A DNA stretch of 64,000 nucleotides from Zygnema cylindricum (GCA_037447655.1 JBBHKE010000586.1:107178-171177), one strand, 5' to 3'; positions 35,401 to 47,924 are shown, numbered from the stretch's first letter. Numbers and translations: made by a program. Notes: generated by a model not told the origin, from the sequence alone.

Positions 35401-38400
35401 GGTCTCAGAAAGTCTGCATTCTGTCGTAGACATGGAAGCGAGGAGGACAGACTTAGAGGTGTCTCGCTTTGAAGCACTGAACAGTCAAGGTGGAGCGGAG
35501 GGACAGTCAGGGATGGAAGCAAGGAATGGGAATGGTGCTGAGCTTATAGTTGGAGGAGATCAGGTAGAAGTTAGAAGTCACTCACATGCAACCGGTGAGA
35601 CCCTTGCAGGGATGACTGGTGATATGGAGGATAGCAAAACTACTGTCACAAACACCGGGCAACAGCAGGGTTCATCAACTGAACGGAGAGGGGAAAATGA
35701 GATGAGAGGAATAGGGCATATAGATCAAGATGAGCGCTCTGATTTTGAGACAAGGAGTAGAACTGAGGCTCAATTAAGGGAACCCATTTTCATTGAAACC
35801 GTGGGAGCTGATCAAGGAGAGTTTGATGGGACAAAAGTAAGGACAGATGGGGGAACTTTATCGCAGTCCATTGAAGGAGATAAGTTGTCAGGTCATCTTG
35901 CTGAGTCAATAAATGCAGATACCGGCGATCAACAAGCAGAGGATGAGACTCTCTCAGATGTTGAGGAAGAGAACAACTCTAATGCCAGATTAAGGGAAGG
36001 AGTTATAGACGAGAATGCCGGAAACAGTCAGGGTGATACTTACGCGACAGACGAAAGGGTGCGAGACATGCGTTCGGATGACGACCGGAGTGCTTCATTG
36101 CATGAAGCCGAGGTTTTGAATGGAGATACAGGTAAGCAAGAGGCTGCGGATAGATTCGCCGTGGAAGAAGACCAGAGTGCACAAGGGACGAAAATTGATG
36201 GGTCACTTAGACATACTGAACAAGAGACAAGATCTGCTCAAGATGGAATGGTGAGGCTAAACGTAACTCCCTCTCTCTCAAGACCAGAGGATATGGAGTC
36301 CGATAACCTTCGGCGGATTGGAGAAGAAGAGGTTAATGAGTTGGAGAGAAAGGAAACTGTGTCCTCTGACAGATCAAGGACGCTTGGGAATGGAATTCAT
36401 ATAGAAGGGATGAAGGACAATATTGATGAGGGGAAGACAGTGATGCAAGTTACCACCTCACTTTCTGAAGCAGAACATAATGACGAAGGAAGCGGGCAAC
36501 GAGAACAGTCAAATAATGGGGGTATAAAAGTGGGACAAAACGAAGGAGTTTTGTCGGATGTACAAAGGATTCCTATAGAAACAGGAATCCAGGAGGAAGG
36601 GGCTGGTATTGGAAAGAGGAATGAAAGAATAGAGGAGATTACAAGAACAACTTCGCAAGGACAAGGAGAAGGTGGCAATGCTGAAAGGAATGAAGCAAAA
36701 AAGTCTGCAGCAATTGGTGCAGAAATTGGTAGGATGGTACAAGATAAACTGCCTGTGGACGAGGGAAAGGATATGGACAATTCTAACGAGCATGGACGAA
36801 GTGATTTTGAAAGACGGGAATCGGAAGCATTTATGGGGGACCGTGTAGAGAACATCCAAGTAAAAACGGAAGACAAAACCCTCAGAGAACAGTCAACTAC
36901 AGACACTCATGGTAGCAATGACCATAGTTTCCTGAGCAGGTCAGATGTAGATGGTTTGGGAGACAACACTGGAGAGACCCGGAATGCCAGTCTTCAAGAT
37001 GCCTTGAGAAAGCAAGAAAATTGGAATGACTACGCGAATGTGAGGCAGCTGGGTGAGAGGGAGGGACTCAAGAGTTTCGAGAAGAATTCTGGGGTGATTA
37101 CTGAACATCAGAAAGCAGGTGATGAAGGAGTTGACAGGATACAGAATGACATGGATGGCGGCCTCAATTTGGATAACGGTGCAAAAACTGGAACAGGTAG
37201 TCAAGTAGAACAAGGAAACAGTTTTGTTGTTGCCGAAGGTAATGCAGGTATGGAAGGCAAAGGAGTTGCAGATATGGACAACGGTAGCAGGCAGCAGTTT
37301 TTGGAGTTGGAGAAAGGGGTTTTGACAGGCAATGTTTTTGATCTTGTGGGGGATCCTGTGGACCCTCAACCCATGGGAGAAGAAGAGAAAAAGACACATC
37401 AAGAAAGCCCGACAGACATACCAGAGAAAGGGAGAAAACGTCAGAAGAAGAAACGAAGCAAGTCAAAAGGTAGGCAGCTATATTTGTGTACATGGAGCTG
37501 GTTGTGTAAAGCCCGTAAATTGCAGTGATAGCTATCCTTTAACCTCTGGAGCTGAGGATAACACCTTGCTGGTTATTTTGAAGACGACTGGTGTCGATTA
37601 TTGCAGTCTTTTCATTTTTTCTGCAGAAGTCTGTGGACAAGCATCTTTGTTTCAATGATTTATGAATATATGCAGCTGTTGATACAGCTTCATGGCCAAT
37701 TCTATTCAAGTATATAGCAATACTTGTGGTAATGCAGTGGTAAATTAGAGTCAGTTGACTTGGATGCAAAAATTCCACAGAGGTTATGAGCTCTGACGTT
37801 AAAAAATTCAAGAACATGCTTTCAACTCCAATTACAGTTTTTGGTTTTCTGTCATTTTGTATTTTAACCGCTGGTGACTGTATTGCAATCATTGCAGGTT
37901 GCGCCTTAGACGTCCTTTCCTCGGCAAAGGGGCTAGAATTTCCCCCATTTTTGCCCAAGTTCTACACGTTTAATTTACGATACGTAGAGTTTGAGAATCC
38001 TCCTTCAAACGATCCTTCCTGGAAGCCTCGATTTGGTGGCCATCAAACGCCTGAAGTACGTGAAGAGTCATTCAAAGCGGTACCGCAGAAAATTCATTGT
38101 GGTTTTGTTGACGGGCCTGCGGGTTCTCCGACTACGGGTTTTACAATCTCTGAGGATGATCGAACCTTTATGGAAGAGTGTCAGCTTTTAGTCGTATCTG
38201 CTGTGTTTGGGGACTGGGATCACATCAGAACACCGGCCAAAGGCAAGGTATGAGAGCTCGTCACCAGCTTCTTTTCTGATTTGTTTGCCTCCTGGCTCAG
38301 AAATGGAACCTCCTCTGAAAGTCTCAGCCTTCTAGATTATAGATTCTGCAAATGCAAATCGCTGCAGTATTTTGTCGTAACATGATTCTCTGACTCTTTA

Positions 38401-41400
38401 TTGACTATTATGTTCAGCATAATGATTCATAGGTTGAGGAGGCTTTGGTGAAGTGCAGTCTCCATTGAAATGTGCATACGATATTGTTTTGCCTTTATCT
38501 GCTAACGGGCCCTATCGTGGCATTGCAGTTGCAGTCATTTTAATGGTTTTCTTAAAAAAAGCAAATATATTAAATGATGATTGGGGGGCGCGCAGGTATC
38601 AAGCTGGACCCGCAAACGAGTGTGCTTCGTTATGTTTGTAGATAAGAAAACACTTGATGCATTCCCCCAGGATGGAATCTATCTTGACGGTGATAACAGA
38701 TATGGGCTTTGGAAAGTAATTTTGGTTTCAGATATGCCTTTTGATGACCCTAGGAAGACAGGAAAAGTCCCAAAACTTATTTCGCATAGGCTCTTCCCGA
38801 ATGTCAAGTGAGTTTCCATGATATGAATAATTGAATCTACTAAGTGAACTGCGAGTCCTTGCTGATTTTTGCTTCTGGAAACCTGTTTTTCTCATTTTGA
38901 TTTTTCCTTTTTTTCTCTGTCTTACATTAAAGAACCAATATTAAAGTCTGAATATGTTCTGGTTGGCATTTTCAAAATGTAGGAGCATCGAGAACTTCGA
39001 AGATGTAAAGCCGGATTCATTTGCATAGTTGTGTAAATGGTCAGTAGTGCGAGGTGTCTCTCGGAATACAAAACCAGTTGGGTCCATTTGCTGCTGTGAG
39101 GATTGACGCTGACAGTTAAGTTCGTCCTTTCTGCTTTAAAGGTGATGCTTCAAGTTCTCTCTGTGGGGACTTTTGCTCCGTTCTGCATTGTGTCCACAGG
39201 TACTCCATGTGGGTGGACAGTAAGCTGAAGCTACAGGTTGATCCAATACTCGTTTGGGAAAAATATTTGTGGCGCGATGGATACGAATTTGCTATCTCCC
39301 AACACTATGAAAGAAATTGTGTTTGGCAGGAGGTGAAGTACTTCGCACCTGGGATTTTTTTTCACAAGAGAAAGAGTTTGCTTCTGATGTCTCTTCTTCC
39401 AGACCTGACCTGGTTCACATCAATTTAGTTGCGAGATAGTTGATAGGTCGAAATTCTCATGTACATTGCAATTATCTTTGAGCACGAGCAGAGTGCTCAA
39501 TATGACAACCAGACAACTGTATTTGTAAGGAGCATGGGAGGCAAGATAGAGGCAATGGCTTGTGGCACACTAACTAGTCTTCTTCTAAGGAAGTCAAATA
39601 ACTCTCTGCCTGTCCTTTTCAGAACGGTAGTTAGGGCATGGTGAATCTTTTGATTACATAATCAATGCACTCACCAGGTCAGAATGTATGGACTTTGGAA
39701 AGAATAGAACATTAGAAATTGCGGTTATCCTATTTTTTTGTTTGTTTACACCCTTATTGTCATTGATAAAGTGATTGTCTTTGTTTCAATACATGTTTAA
39801 AAGCCTTGCCCTCTCATTTCATTTTCGTTTGAATTTTTCTTTTTCCTTCTTTTTCCTTCTTTTTCCTTCTTCATCCTATGCTAACTTTAGTCACCTCTTA
39901 TAATGTGTTTGATTGGCTAGGTGGCACGCAACAAGCAACTCAACAAATATAACCACACGATTATCAATCAGCAGTTCAAATTTATGAAGGCTGATGGGTT
40001 GAAGCCATTTATCCCTGATGATCCCAATAAACCTCTTCCAAGCAGTAAGACTCATCCTATGATCCCAAATACATCTATTTCAAGAACTTTCTCGGTCATG
40101 GTATTTGCCAATGTGATATACTACTTTTTGGTCTATAAAATCAAAATCCAAAAGCCGTGACCTCGAGCTTGGTCCAGTTTGGTTCATATCAATCGGAAGT
40201 TGAACTAATATGTATGTTCTTGAGGCTGAACAGTTATATCACGCTGTCTAAAGCTGATAGTTATCTTTAAATGTCCAGTCATGTTTGAATTTGGTTATTA
40301 ACTTTCGAAGTTGCTCTTGCAAGAACTCCCGAGGGGTCGCTCGGATTAACAATTTCCGTCGCGTTATTTGGACGGAAAATAGCTGTCCACAGCTGGGCAT
40401 TGTTGGACGTAACATGACAAAAAAACTTTACGGTCACGTTAACAGTTTTCATGTGGAAATCATTGAAGTGATCCAATTTGCGGATACTTTTGCACAAAAT
40501 GATATTGATGCTTATAGTTTTGAAAGAGGCCTACCGAAAGTATAAAACATGGAGGGCGCCTGATCCCTCCAGTTTTTTTTTTTAATTTCCCTTTTATTTT
40601 GGGCATTACAAAGTATACATTTGTACAACAGGAACGAATTTCTGTACGATGTCGAAGTTGGAGATGTTGACTAAAAAGTGTTGGGATTGCCGTCGCCCGC
40701 GAAGGCTTTCTACGTTTGAAGTTGTGTACAATCACTAGCTAGTGTTCGCTCATGTGACATTTTTTTTGAGGGGAATTTTTAATTGGAATGACCCCTGGCA
40801 GTGGCTCAACATGTGCCTCGTTCCTGTCATTCGACTGCGGTTTTGGCAGCTGTTGACAAATGATTGAAATAAATCTGAAAAACGTGAACTATGAAGGAGC
40901 CGTGAGCTTTAACTGAGCGAAAATTTTAGGATTTTTGGTTCAGTTCAATCCTGAACCAACCCAGCCTAATCGCCACATTATAGCCGTGTGCTTACACGAG
41001 ATGTATGCATCCTGGAATGAAAATTTCCACATGGATAATGTCTCTCAAACCTTTCAGTTGCCTCTTCACAATTTGCAGAGAACAATAATTAGTCAAACAG
41101 TTTTATCAGGTTTAGGCTTAATCTCAGAAATCGGCAGTTCTCGTGACAGTTTCCTTTCAGAAGTCGAGTCATTCCCCGTCAATTACTTTTCCTTTTCCCC
41201 ATGATTTTTGCTTTTTGCAGAGCCGTTGGTTTATCTGCAATACAAGTTTGTAATGCCTTTCTTTGCTTGACTAATTTCTAATGTTTACTTTTTTTGTAAG
41301 ACACAATTCTCTGCTTGCTTTGCCTCTTGGCTTTTGCAGTTTGCAAAAGCTATCGGTAGAGAATGCATATCCTGTCTGCATGGGATCAAATCGTTTGGTT

Positions 41401-43042
41401 TCTTTTTCCGCGAAGAGTCAAATGTAGTCCCTCATTGGTTTAATGAAACGATTATGTGTTCTAGAGTTTGCATAACCCAAGTAATAATCTGTAATGGAGG
41501 TGGAGGAGTAAACTGTGAATGCAAGTTGTCTTTTACAGTTTATGACAAAGGATTAACGAAGGAATTTCTGTGTGCCAGATGTACCGGAGGGATCATTCAT
41601 ATTAAGGGCTCACACACCCATGTCAAACCTCTTCTCCTGTCTCTGGTTCAATGAGGTGGACCACTGGACATCTCGCGATCAGATCAGCTTTGCCTACACC
41701 TACTTCAAGCTGACTCGAACTAATCCGCAAAAGTTTTACTTCAACATGTTTCCGGTTTGATTACTTATGCTCTATGACCCACTATATAATAGATTATGTA
41801 TAATCAGGGGCCAGCTGTTTAAGTATGGATGGTCATTTTTGTTGCTTGACGTTTGAGGCTTAAGCACTGTTTCATCTGACATTACCATGGGTCAAACCGA
41901 TTGATGTAGAGGAAGGGAATGGTGATGACGCACTACACTGCCCATCGCTATTAGTAGTGTTGGGTATCGAGGACCCATTGCCGATATTCGATATATATCG
42001 AATTTCATGTACCCGATATTCGATATATCGCTTCGATATATCGAATTTCAAATTATCGCGATATATCGCCGATATATCGTATCGACGATATATCGAAAAT
42101 GAAAATTTTACAATTTTTTTTCAAACCCCCCCCCCGCGCTCAGTGGGGGGGGGGGGGGGGGAATATCCGTACGATTTTTCGTACGATTCTCCGTACTCTT
42201 TTTCGTACGGTTTTCCGTACTCTGACTGTACGGATATGCAATTTTTGCGATATATATCGCGATAATTTATGTTGGTCCCGGTACGATATATCGAGGAATC
42301 TGCTCGATCGATATTCGATATATCGAATATCGAAATTATCGCGATATGAAACTACCCGATACCCAACACTAGCTATTAGTGTTAAAAAGACAAATTTGAT
42401 CACGACTTTTTCTGGCTGAAAATCATAAAATAATGTTAATATTACTAATTTAGGGAGTGAACTGAAATAGGCCACGCCACTTTGCACTAAGTATTGTTGA
42501 TACTAATTTCACTTTAATACTAATAATTCGTTTACACAGTAGCAATGGGCAAGTATGGTTGCATGATCCTGAGTGATTATGGTGAGTAATTTTTGCCATG
42601 GTTCTTTACGTAGTTGTGGGATGCGTTTGAGACAAGGTCTTCCTGAGTATGAATAGTTGCTTGAAAGTTGAGTTCCTTACATAGTCTTTAACGACTGTTT
42701 TCACATTCTACAATGGGTGTTTGTGAAGGGATTTGCTCGTTGTAAATTCATGTCATATTTCCTTCGGTTTAAAATGCTTCTTGAGACAGAAAAGAGGTAT
42801 TATTGTGATAATAATAATAATGATGGCGATTTATAATATAATGACTTATTTATTATTTATATTATTTTGGTCTTTGCTATGGACAGGACTGCGAGAGGAA
42901 AGCGCTTGTGAAGCTATTCCGACACAAAGCTGAGGAAATGTTTGATGTAAAGAAAGAAGAAATACAAGATGAGAAAACACGGTTGGAATCAGAAGAAGAA
43001 ATCAAGAGACTAGCAGCTCAAGCAGCATCTCTTGCAGGGTGA
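32274..43042 (+). CDS. TOD1/MUCI70-like (DUF616) glycosyltransferase-like protein, acidic stem
   Basis: This is a spliced gene of 11 exons: 32274-32430, 32648-32712, 33169-33217, 33556-35012, 35177-37469, 37898-38247, 38596-38807, 39200-39332, 39921-40044, 41579-41754 and 42887-43042, encoding about 1,723 residues. All junctions are GT-AG and phases agree throughout. Exon 1 gives an Arg-rich start and one hydrophobic helix. Exons 4-5 encode about 1,250 acidic residues. Exons 6-11 encode the domain: H-C-G-F, G-F-T-I-S-E-D-D, V-C-F-V-M-F-V-D, K-V-P-K-L, W-V-D-S-K-L-K-L, V-P-E-G and S-N-L-F-S-C-L-W-F-N-E. Known relatives act in the Golgi: MUCI70 in pectin (RG-I) production, while TOD1 is described as a ceramidase. 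The Golgi location is inferred here and the reaction cannot be decided. Arabidopsis relatives are, from memory, only about 500-600 residues. Exons 2, 3 and the exon 5 start are the least certain. Confidence 0.85.
33556..37469 (+). other. Exons 4-5: acidic low-complexity stem
   Basis: About 1,250 residues dominated by Glu, Asp, Lys, Gln, Gly and Ser, with no hydrophobic core and almost no Cys. Around 34440-34670 there are short imperfect repeats of the type V-E-E-K-E-D-K. Near 33650-33770 a Q/E/R-rich stretch looks helical (L-E-Q-Q-Q-R-Q-Q). It ends in a basic patch (R-K-R-Q-K-K-K-R-S-K) before the domain. The frame changes between 35013 and 35200. A donor AAG|GTAAGA at 35013 with phase-compatible acceptors after 35164, 35176 or 35200 explains this as an intron. 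A one-base indel is the alternative. Confidence 0.75.
39838..39871 (+). repeat. Pyrimidine microsatellite in intron 8
   Basis: Three to four copies of a 10-bp unit (TTCTTTTTCC) lie about 50 bp before the exon 9 acceptor. They may add to its polypyrimidine tract. Confidence 0.7.
41935..42538. mobile_element. Mariner-like element in intron 10, hosting a second element
   Basis: The left end is CACTGCCCATCGCTATTAG. The right end is degenerate (TTTAATACTAATAATTCG then ACAGTA). It resembles M1 and M2. An hAT-like element (41955-42371) is inserted in its left end, at GCTATTAG. The right end is eroded, so its boundary is approximate. Confidence 0.5.
41955..42371. mobile_element. CGATATATCG-rich hAT-like miniature element
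   Basis: A 417-bp element with TIR TAGTGTTGGGTATCG and inverse CGATACCCAACACTA. The perfect 8-bp TSD is GCTATTAG (41947-41954, 42372-42379). Both ends carry many CGATATATCG palindromes. The centre has a run of 10 C (42126-42135) and a run of 17 G (42145-42161) separated by nine bases, followed by GTAC-containing repeats. It is non-coding and lies inside intron 10 of the TOD1/MUCI70-like gene. Confidence 0.88.
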
Positions 43043-44798
43043 TTTTTTTTTCGTCTATTTTTACCTTAACAAATTCTTTTCTTGTTTTTACTGGAGGGGC
43101 AACGGGAAGAGCCCTAAAATTGAGCACTGGGTTGTGTCATTACGAATAAGTTATCTTTGTCATCAAACAGTGCAGAAAGAAAGATGGCATATTTTGCTTT
43201 TTTGAGGCAGGTTTTTGAAGGTAGGCCGTGGATATTCGGAAATACTAAGGCTATTTTGGAATATCAAAGTGGCCTCTCATAGTGCAGGTTCTTTTGGCGG
43301 ATACCAGGCAAAATTAGAGTAGATGTTTCATATGTCGGTAGGTTTGTAATTGTGCGCAAAAGTTTCTCTCATTGGGATTTGAGTAAAAGCAGAGAATTCC
43401 GCAAAATAGTTGACAACTCTTTTAGGATAGGGTCGGAAAGTTTAAATGTTTATTCTGTTAAATTTATTTTTTTCAGGTCTTCCATTCACTTAATGAAACT
43501 GAGCCCTCAGGTCTTTCAGATTTTTTGTTCCTGGAACCTAAGATCAACTTTATTGCAGCCTCGATGGTTATTTGTTCTAGTGATTTTGGACAGCTAAAGT
43601 ATGGGATGCTGTTGATTGGCTGTAGGGTGATAAGACTGACAGGTATTGACTCAGTATTGTGAGAGCTTTACATAGTCACTCATTTTTTGTACATGGTGTT
43701 AGTGGTTTACGATATCTCTTACGGAGTTAGAGAAATCTACAGCCTCTCACCTAAGAGAAGCAGAGCCTGAGAGTAATATCTCCCTATGGATTATATGTTT
43801 CTCCTCTGTTCAAAATGTTTCATAGTTGTAATTTAATCGAAGGGGCTAACACATGTATTTACATGAATCATGGAAATTACCTGCTTCAGCAACAAGACTG
43901 ATGTTTTCCCCGCGAAGTTGCAATGCCTCATAAGTGTTTGTTTAGGTAAACCTAAATGGACATCATTGGTCGGTTGTCGCCTGAAAGAAACCACCTCGCT
44001 TACTAGCTACAATGTTACTTTTTAGCATGTATGGGTAATCTTTTTTCAGTCAATTTTCAAAATTAGTAAGGGACTACATATTTCATGAGAAAGTACCAGA
44101 AAAAAAATTATCGGCTGCGAACGGAACAAAAAAAAATGATGCTAGTAAGACAAGTACATATGGAACATCAAATGATACTTGCCGCGTGTCGTCATTTTAT
44201 TTAGGTTATAATTTTCGGCCGTTGGATTTCAAAACTCCAACAATCCTAATCTATGCCATTTGAACAACCTTTTATCCCTTAAAAAACTCCACTTTTTCCA
44301 GAACTCCATCCAATTCATTTTTATTATGATCAATTCAACCGTAAATTTTAGCTTGAATTTTCAAAACCATCAGAAAAGATATTGCGTGCATATCATACGG
44401 GCGTACTGTTTCGCAGATTGAATCGCAAATATTCCAAAGCAGTACAGACAAGTGGTAGAAAACTTGTCGACACATGAAAATGAGTGTAGTCGACACGCAA
44501 AAGCGCATTCAGATTTTATTCGTATTAAAAAAGACAGGAAAATCTCACAAATTTGTTCTCACATGCTCAAAAATGACAACGTGAACACATTCTATATAGA
44601 GGCTATACTATTGGAATGTGTATCCAAATTAGTGTTGGATGTATAAATTAGCGTTAATGTTTTGTTGGTGTTGTGTCTTTAAACCCAAAATAGAGTTGAT
44701 AACATTATCAATTTGTTTACTCTAATAATTTCGGTGTAGTGGTGTGTATCGGTAGCCTCTTACCGATAACAAGAATATACCTTCTTTTGCCCTATAGG
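43043..44798. other. 3' flank of gene, no other gene seen
   Basis: This presumably includes the 3' UTR of the TOD1/MUCI70-like gene. No further coding region, RNA gene or repeat boundary is convincing. Confidence 0.5.
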
Positions 44799-45250
44799 CA
44801 GAGGTCACAAAAGTCAAAAATTTAGATACCCGAACTGACATTTTTTTTCTTTTTTAAATCTAAACACTCGACACCCGACCGGGTTATGTCACGCTCCTAA
44901 CTCGTGACCCGGTACCCATACGCGTTTACGAATATAAAGTTAACCGAAACTCGATTTCCCGCGACTACCCCTTAACCCCCCCTTCCCGAATAATTACAAA
45001 ATTAGTGGTATATCTCCCTTATACCTTCCACGATACCAAGAGTACAAAGTACAATAATGTTGGATAGTATGGACAGTACATAACCTTCAATTTTTTTCGT
45101 CTTTTGCTTACACGACCGTACCCGATTTTTTTTTTTTTTTAATCACTCGCCTGAATCCAGTCGGTCGTGACACTCGAATCAGTTACGGATCCGACGCGGG
45201 CAGTCGGATAACGGTCGGGTACGGATTCGAGTATCCAATTGCGACCTCTG
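44799..45250. mobile_element. hAT-like miniature element, CAGAGGTC termini
   Basis: A 452-bp segment starting CAGAGGTCACAA and ending TTGCGACCTCTG. The flanking 8 bp are CCTATAGG and CCCACAGG (6 of 8 identical). It contains repeated 'acccga' and 'tacgga' motifs. Non-coding. Flanking DNA on the right (45255-45300) contains CGATATATCG motifs. Confidence 0.6.
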
Positions 45251-45584
45251 CCCACAGGGAATCGATATCTCGGATCGATATATCGGTATAAAATTATCGT
45301 GATAGCTGATTTGGGATTTATTTATTTTTGTATGGTTCCCTTGGTACGACTTGTACGTAAAAGTTGTGCAAACCGTACCTAATTTCCGTGGTTTCATTGT
45401 AGAAAGTACGGACCGGATTGTGATACTGGACATAGCATATACTCTACACTGTATACAGTACAATACAATACGGCATATAGTACCACACCGCCCATCGTTA
45501 TGAGCGTTGACGATTCATTAGTGTTAATGCGAAATTTAATACGAGTTTAATGCATGGAGCGTGGTACACTGGTACAGTAGATTG

Positions 45585-46547
45585 TATAAACAATGTTAAT
45601 TATATAAATAACAGTATTCTGAGATTTTTGGCCAAAAAAAGTACCGACTGATAGCCTATTCCCGCAGGAAAAAAAATAACTTCCGCATCGGACGGGCGTC
45701 GAATAATATACGGCTTTTTGAGCACCAACTTTGTTGTTCTAGGAAGTTCTCGGAAAACCGTACAATATAACTTCCTCAAAATATTTGAGGATATTGAAGC
45801 CGGGTTAAGGTTGCGTCTTTCTTTGAAACAGGCCAACGGTACACCCAAAAGGTGACGAAGCAAAAACAACATCTGAACGACTATTTCATTGTTTTCGCGC
45901 GAAAAACTGTCCAACTTTGAACCACCGTCGTCGTGAAAAACTGCAGGTTTGTCTCCGCGCCTATGTTTGATTACGTCGAAGCGTGTGACGTGTCACACGA
46001 CACCTTCAATCGGAGTTACGTGCCAAAATTTTGGTGTGAACAAGACCCGTTTGCCGACGAGTTATGGGAAAATCATCGGAATGGGCAAAAAGTTACAAAT
46101 GCTCCGGTGGGAATAGGCTATGAAGTAGTGTTATGAACCTTAATAAAGATGGACAGTGAAGCTAGTGAAGTTTCTAGACGGAATCACTCCAGTGCAGTGT
46201 TGTACTCTAGCAGCAGCTACAGTAGTGTTGTGTTTCGGTAGGGTTTTTTTGATAATATATAAAAAACTGATAAAGTATCACGATTACACCGGTACATATA
46301 TATCGTGCCAATATATCGATTACCGGTAAGCCAGAAAAAGGGACATAATGATTATTGGCAAAACCCTACCGTTACACAACACTAGTGTAGCTGCTACGCT
46401 GCTACATCACTGCACTGGAGTGATTCCGTCCAGAATCTTCACTTGCTATACTGCTCATCTTTATTAGGGTTCATAAAACTACTTCAGTCGTTACTTTTTC
46501 TGGCCAAAAATCTCGGAATAGTGTTATTTAATTATTTAACACTATTT
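45585..46547. mobile_element. Inverted-repeat element P, host of a nested element
   Basis: The left arm (about 45585-45650) and right arm (about 46486-46547) are inverted copies: 'gagatttttggccaaaaa' on the left and 'tttttggccaaaaatctc'-type sequence on the right. Inner parts also match ('gatagcctattcccgc' versus its inverse just before 46122). The right arm is split by a 364-bp element at 46122-46485. The short open frames inside have no recognisable domain. Confidence 0.6.
46122..46485. mobile_element. Long-TIR foldback element nested in P
   Basis: A 364-bp element with arms of about 125 bp. The left starts GAAGTAGTGTTATGAACC and the right is the inverse of GAAGTAGTTTTATGAACC. Conserved 'cggaatcactccagtgcagtg' lies in both arms. 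The centre has CGATTACCGG and TATATCG motifs. The TSD is unclear. Confidence 0.65.
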
Positions 46548-47264
46548 ATAAGGTGGCGCTCCATCAAACAAAAAGTGGGGTATTTGAGAGAATTCCACGC
46601 CCATCCCTACAATGATACCATCGTACCGCTTGTTTTATTTTTATACGCGAATAACATTACAGAGAATCTTGCCAATACTCTGTGAAAGTCTAGGAGGTAA
46701 CAATGACCGTCGGATATTTATTTGCCTTCTTTTTATAAGCGAATAACATTATAGAGAATCTTGCCAATACTCTCTGAAGGTTTGGGAGGTAACAATGGCC
46801 GTCAGATATTCATCCGCGAGGCAGTCGCTTCTTTTTTATCGTAGAAACAAAAATGTCGCGACACATTGGACGATTAACTACGTGTCACGATGGACAACCA
46901 ACAAAATTCTTAAAAGTTGCAGATTTGATGTGCCTTCCAAAATCCAGCCGAAAATAAAAAAAAGTAATCTCGTAACACTCCTTCGTCACGCTATTTCTGC
47001 TACCATTTTTTTATGTCACACTATTTTTAGCATCGTTCGTTTTCGTTAAAACGGAACAAACCCTAAAAACCGACCTGGTGTCGAAGATAAGGCGTCTGCA
47101 AAGAGTAAACAAATTTGGACGTGGTACTCCAATAAAGATTTGAAGTTAAAATTCGTCGGTGTAAAAAATTGTTAAAGATTTTTAGTATCCGATCGAACCT
47201 TACGTGGTACCACTGAATTAAGAACACGTGGTTTCCAAACTCTACGCAATAGAGCATCGTCTAA

Positions 47265-47921
47265 GGGTGGACTTCCATTAGCAAAAAAATGGGGTTTTTT
47301 ACTGACGGTCGTTTTGTTTCGTACAGGTTCGTACATTTTTTTTTTCAACGAAAACAACATTACAAAAAATTGTCCAAGGTTGTAGGCGTAAATTAGGACA
47401 GTCGAATTCAATTACATTTTTTATCCGTGACGCAACGTCACCAACCGTACAGTTTGTGAAGACTGTTCACAAGGAGGACAGCCCCAAAATGGTGAATGTA
47501 AAATAGGCCGTGTGGTCAAAAAATCCACGGAGCTGCGGATGTGCGTACACGTCACAAGGGCCATGTGCCTCCAGCTAGTGCATATGAATTTGCCGAATTG
47601 TCCTTCACGCCCCCCATCAAAGTTTGTTGCCTTTTGTCATTGGTGTTTTGAAATTTTGTAGTACATTTAATGCCCTGTAGAGTTCTCTAATTACCCGACG
47701 GTAATAGATTTTCCTCCGCTGGTACAGATATTCCCGCCGACAGATATTGCTCAGATTTTTATCCTAAGATCTTCTGATTTTAAGAATCTATTAGCCTACG
47801 TGTTACCAACCAGAATGAGCCACGCAAATAAAAAGTGGTTTAATGTCGCGACTTAATGGAAGGCACGCCCTTCAGTAAAATTTTCCGTACAATTACTGAG
47901 ACGCCTAATGGAAGTCCACCC
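47265..47921. mobile_element. PIF/Harbinger-like miniature element N1
   Basis: A 657-bp element with TIR GGGTGGACTTCCATTAG and inverse CTAATGGAAGTCCACCC, flanked by TAA (47262-47264, 47922-47924). Non-coding. Confidence 0.82.
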
Positions 47922-47924
47922 TAA

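Larger units (their letters stand above)
37898..43042 (+). other. Exons 6-11: TOD1/MUCI70 domain
   Basis: About 383 residues matching the family from a starting Cys to the final D-C-E-R-K segment. The D-S-K in W-V-D-S-K-L-K-L is at the position of the acidic motif of the family. Exon 10 ends with a weak donor (CCG|GTTTGA). Without splicing there the protein would stop two codons later. Splicing to 42887 restores the family's N-M-F-x-D-C-E-R continuation, followed by a charged C-terminal helix (M-F-D-V-K-K-E-E-I-Q-D-E-K) and a stop at 43040. Confidence 0.82.

Noticed and set aside
37786-37897. Upstream in-frame extension of exon 6 with a hydrophobic segment
   Set aside because: It precedes a clear TTGCAG acceptor that joins in phase to exon 5. 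It is not present in the family domain.
41334-41654. 106-codon frame in intron 9
   Set aside because: No family match, and it overlaps exon 10 in another frame. The TOD1/MUCI70 alignment is continuous without it.
45600-45914. 104-codon minus-strand frame
   Set aside because: It lies within the arms and centre of a non-autonomous inverted-repeat element and has no recognisable domain.
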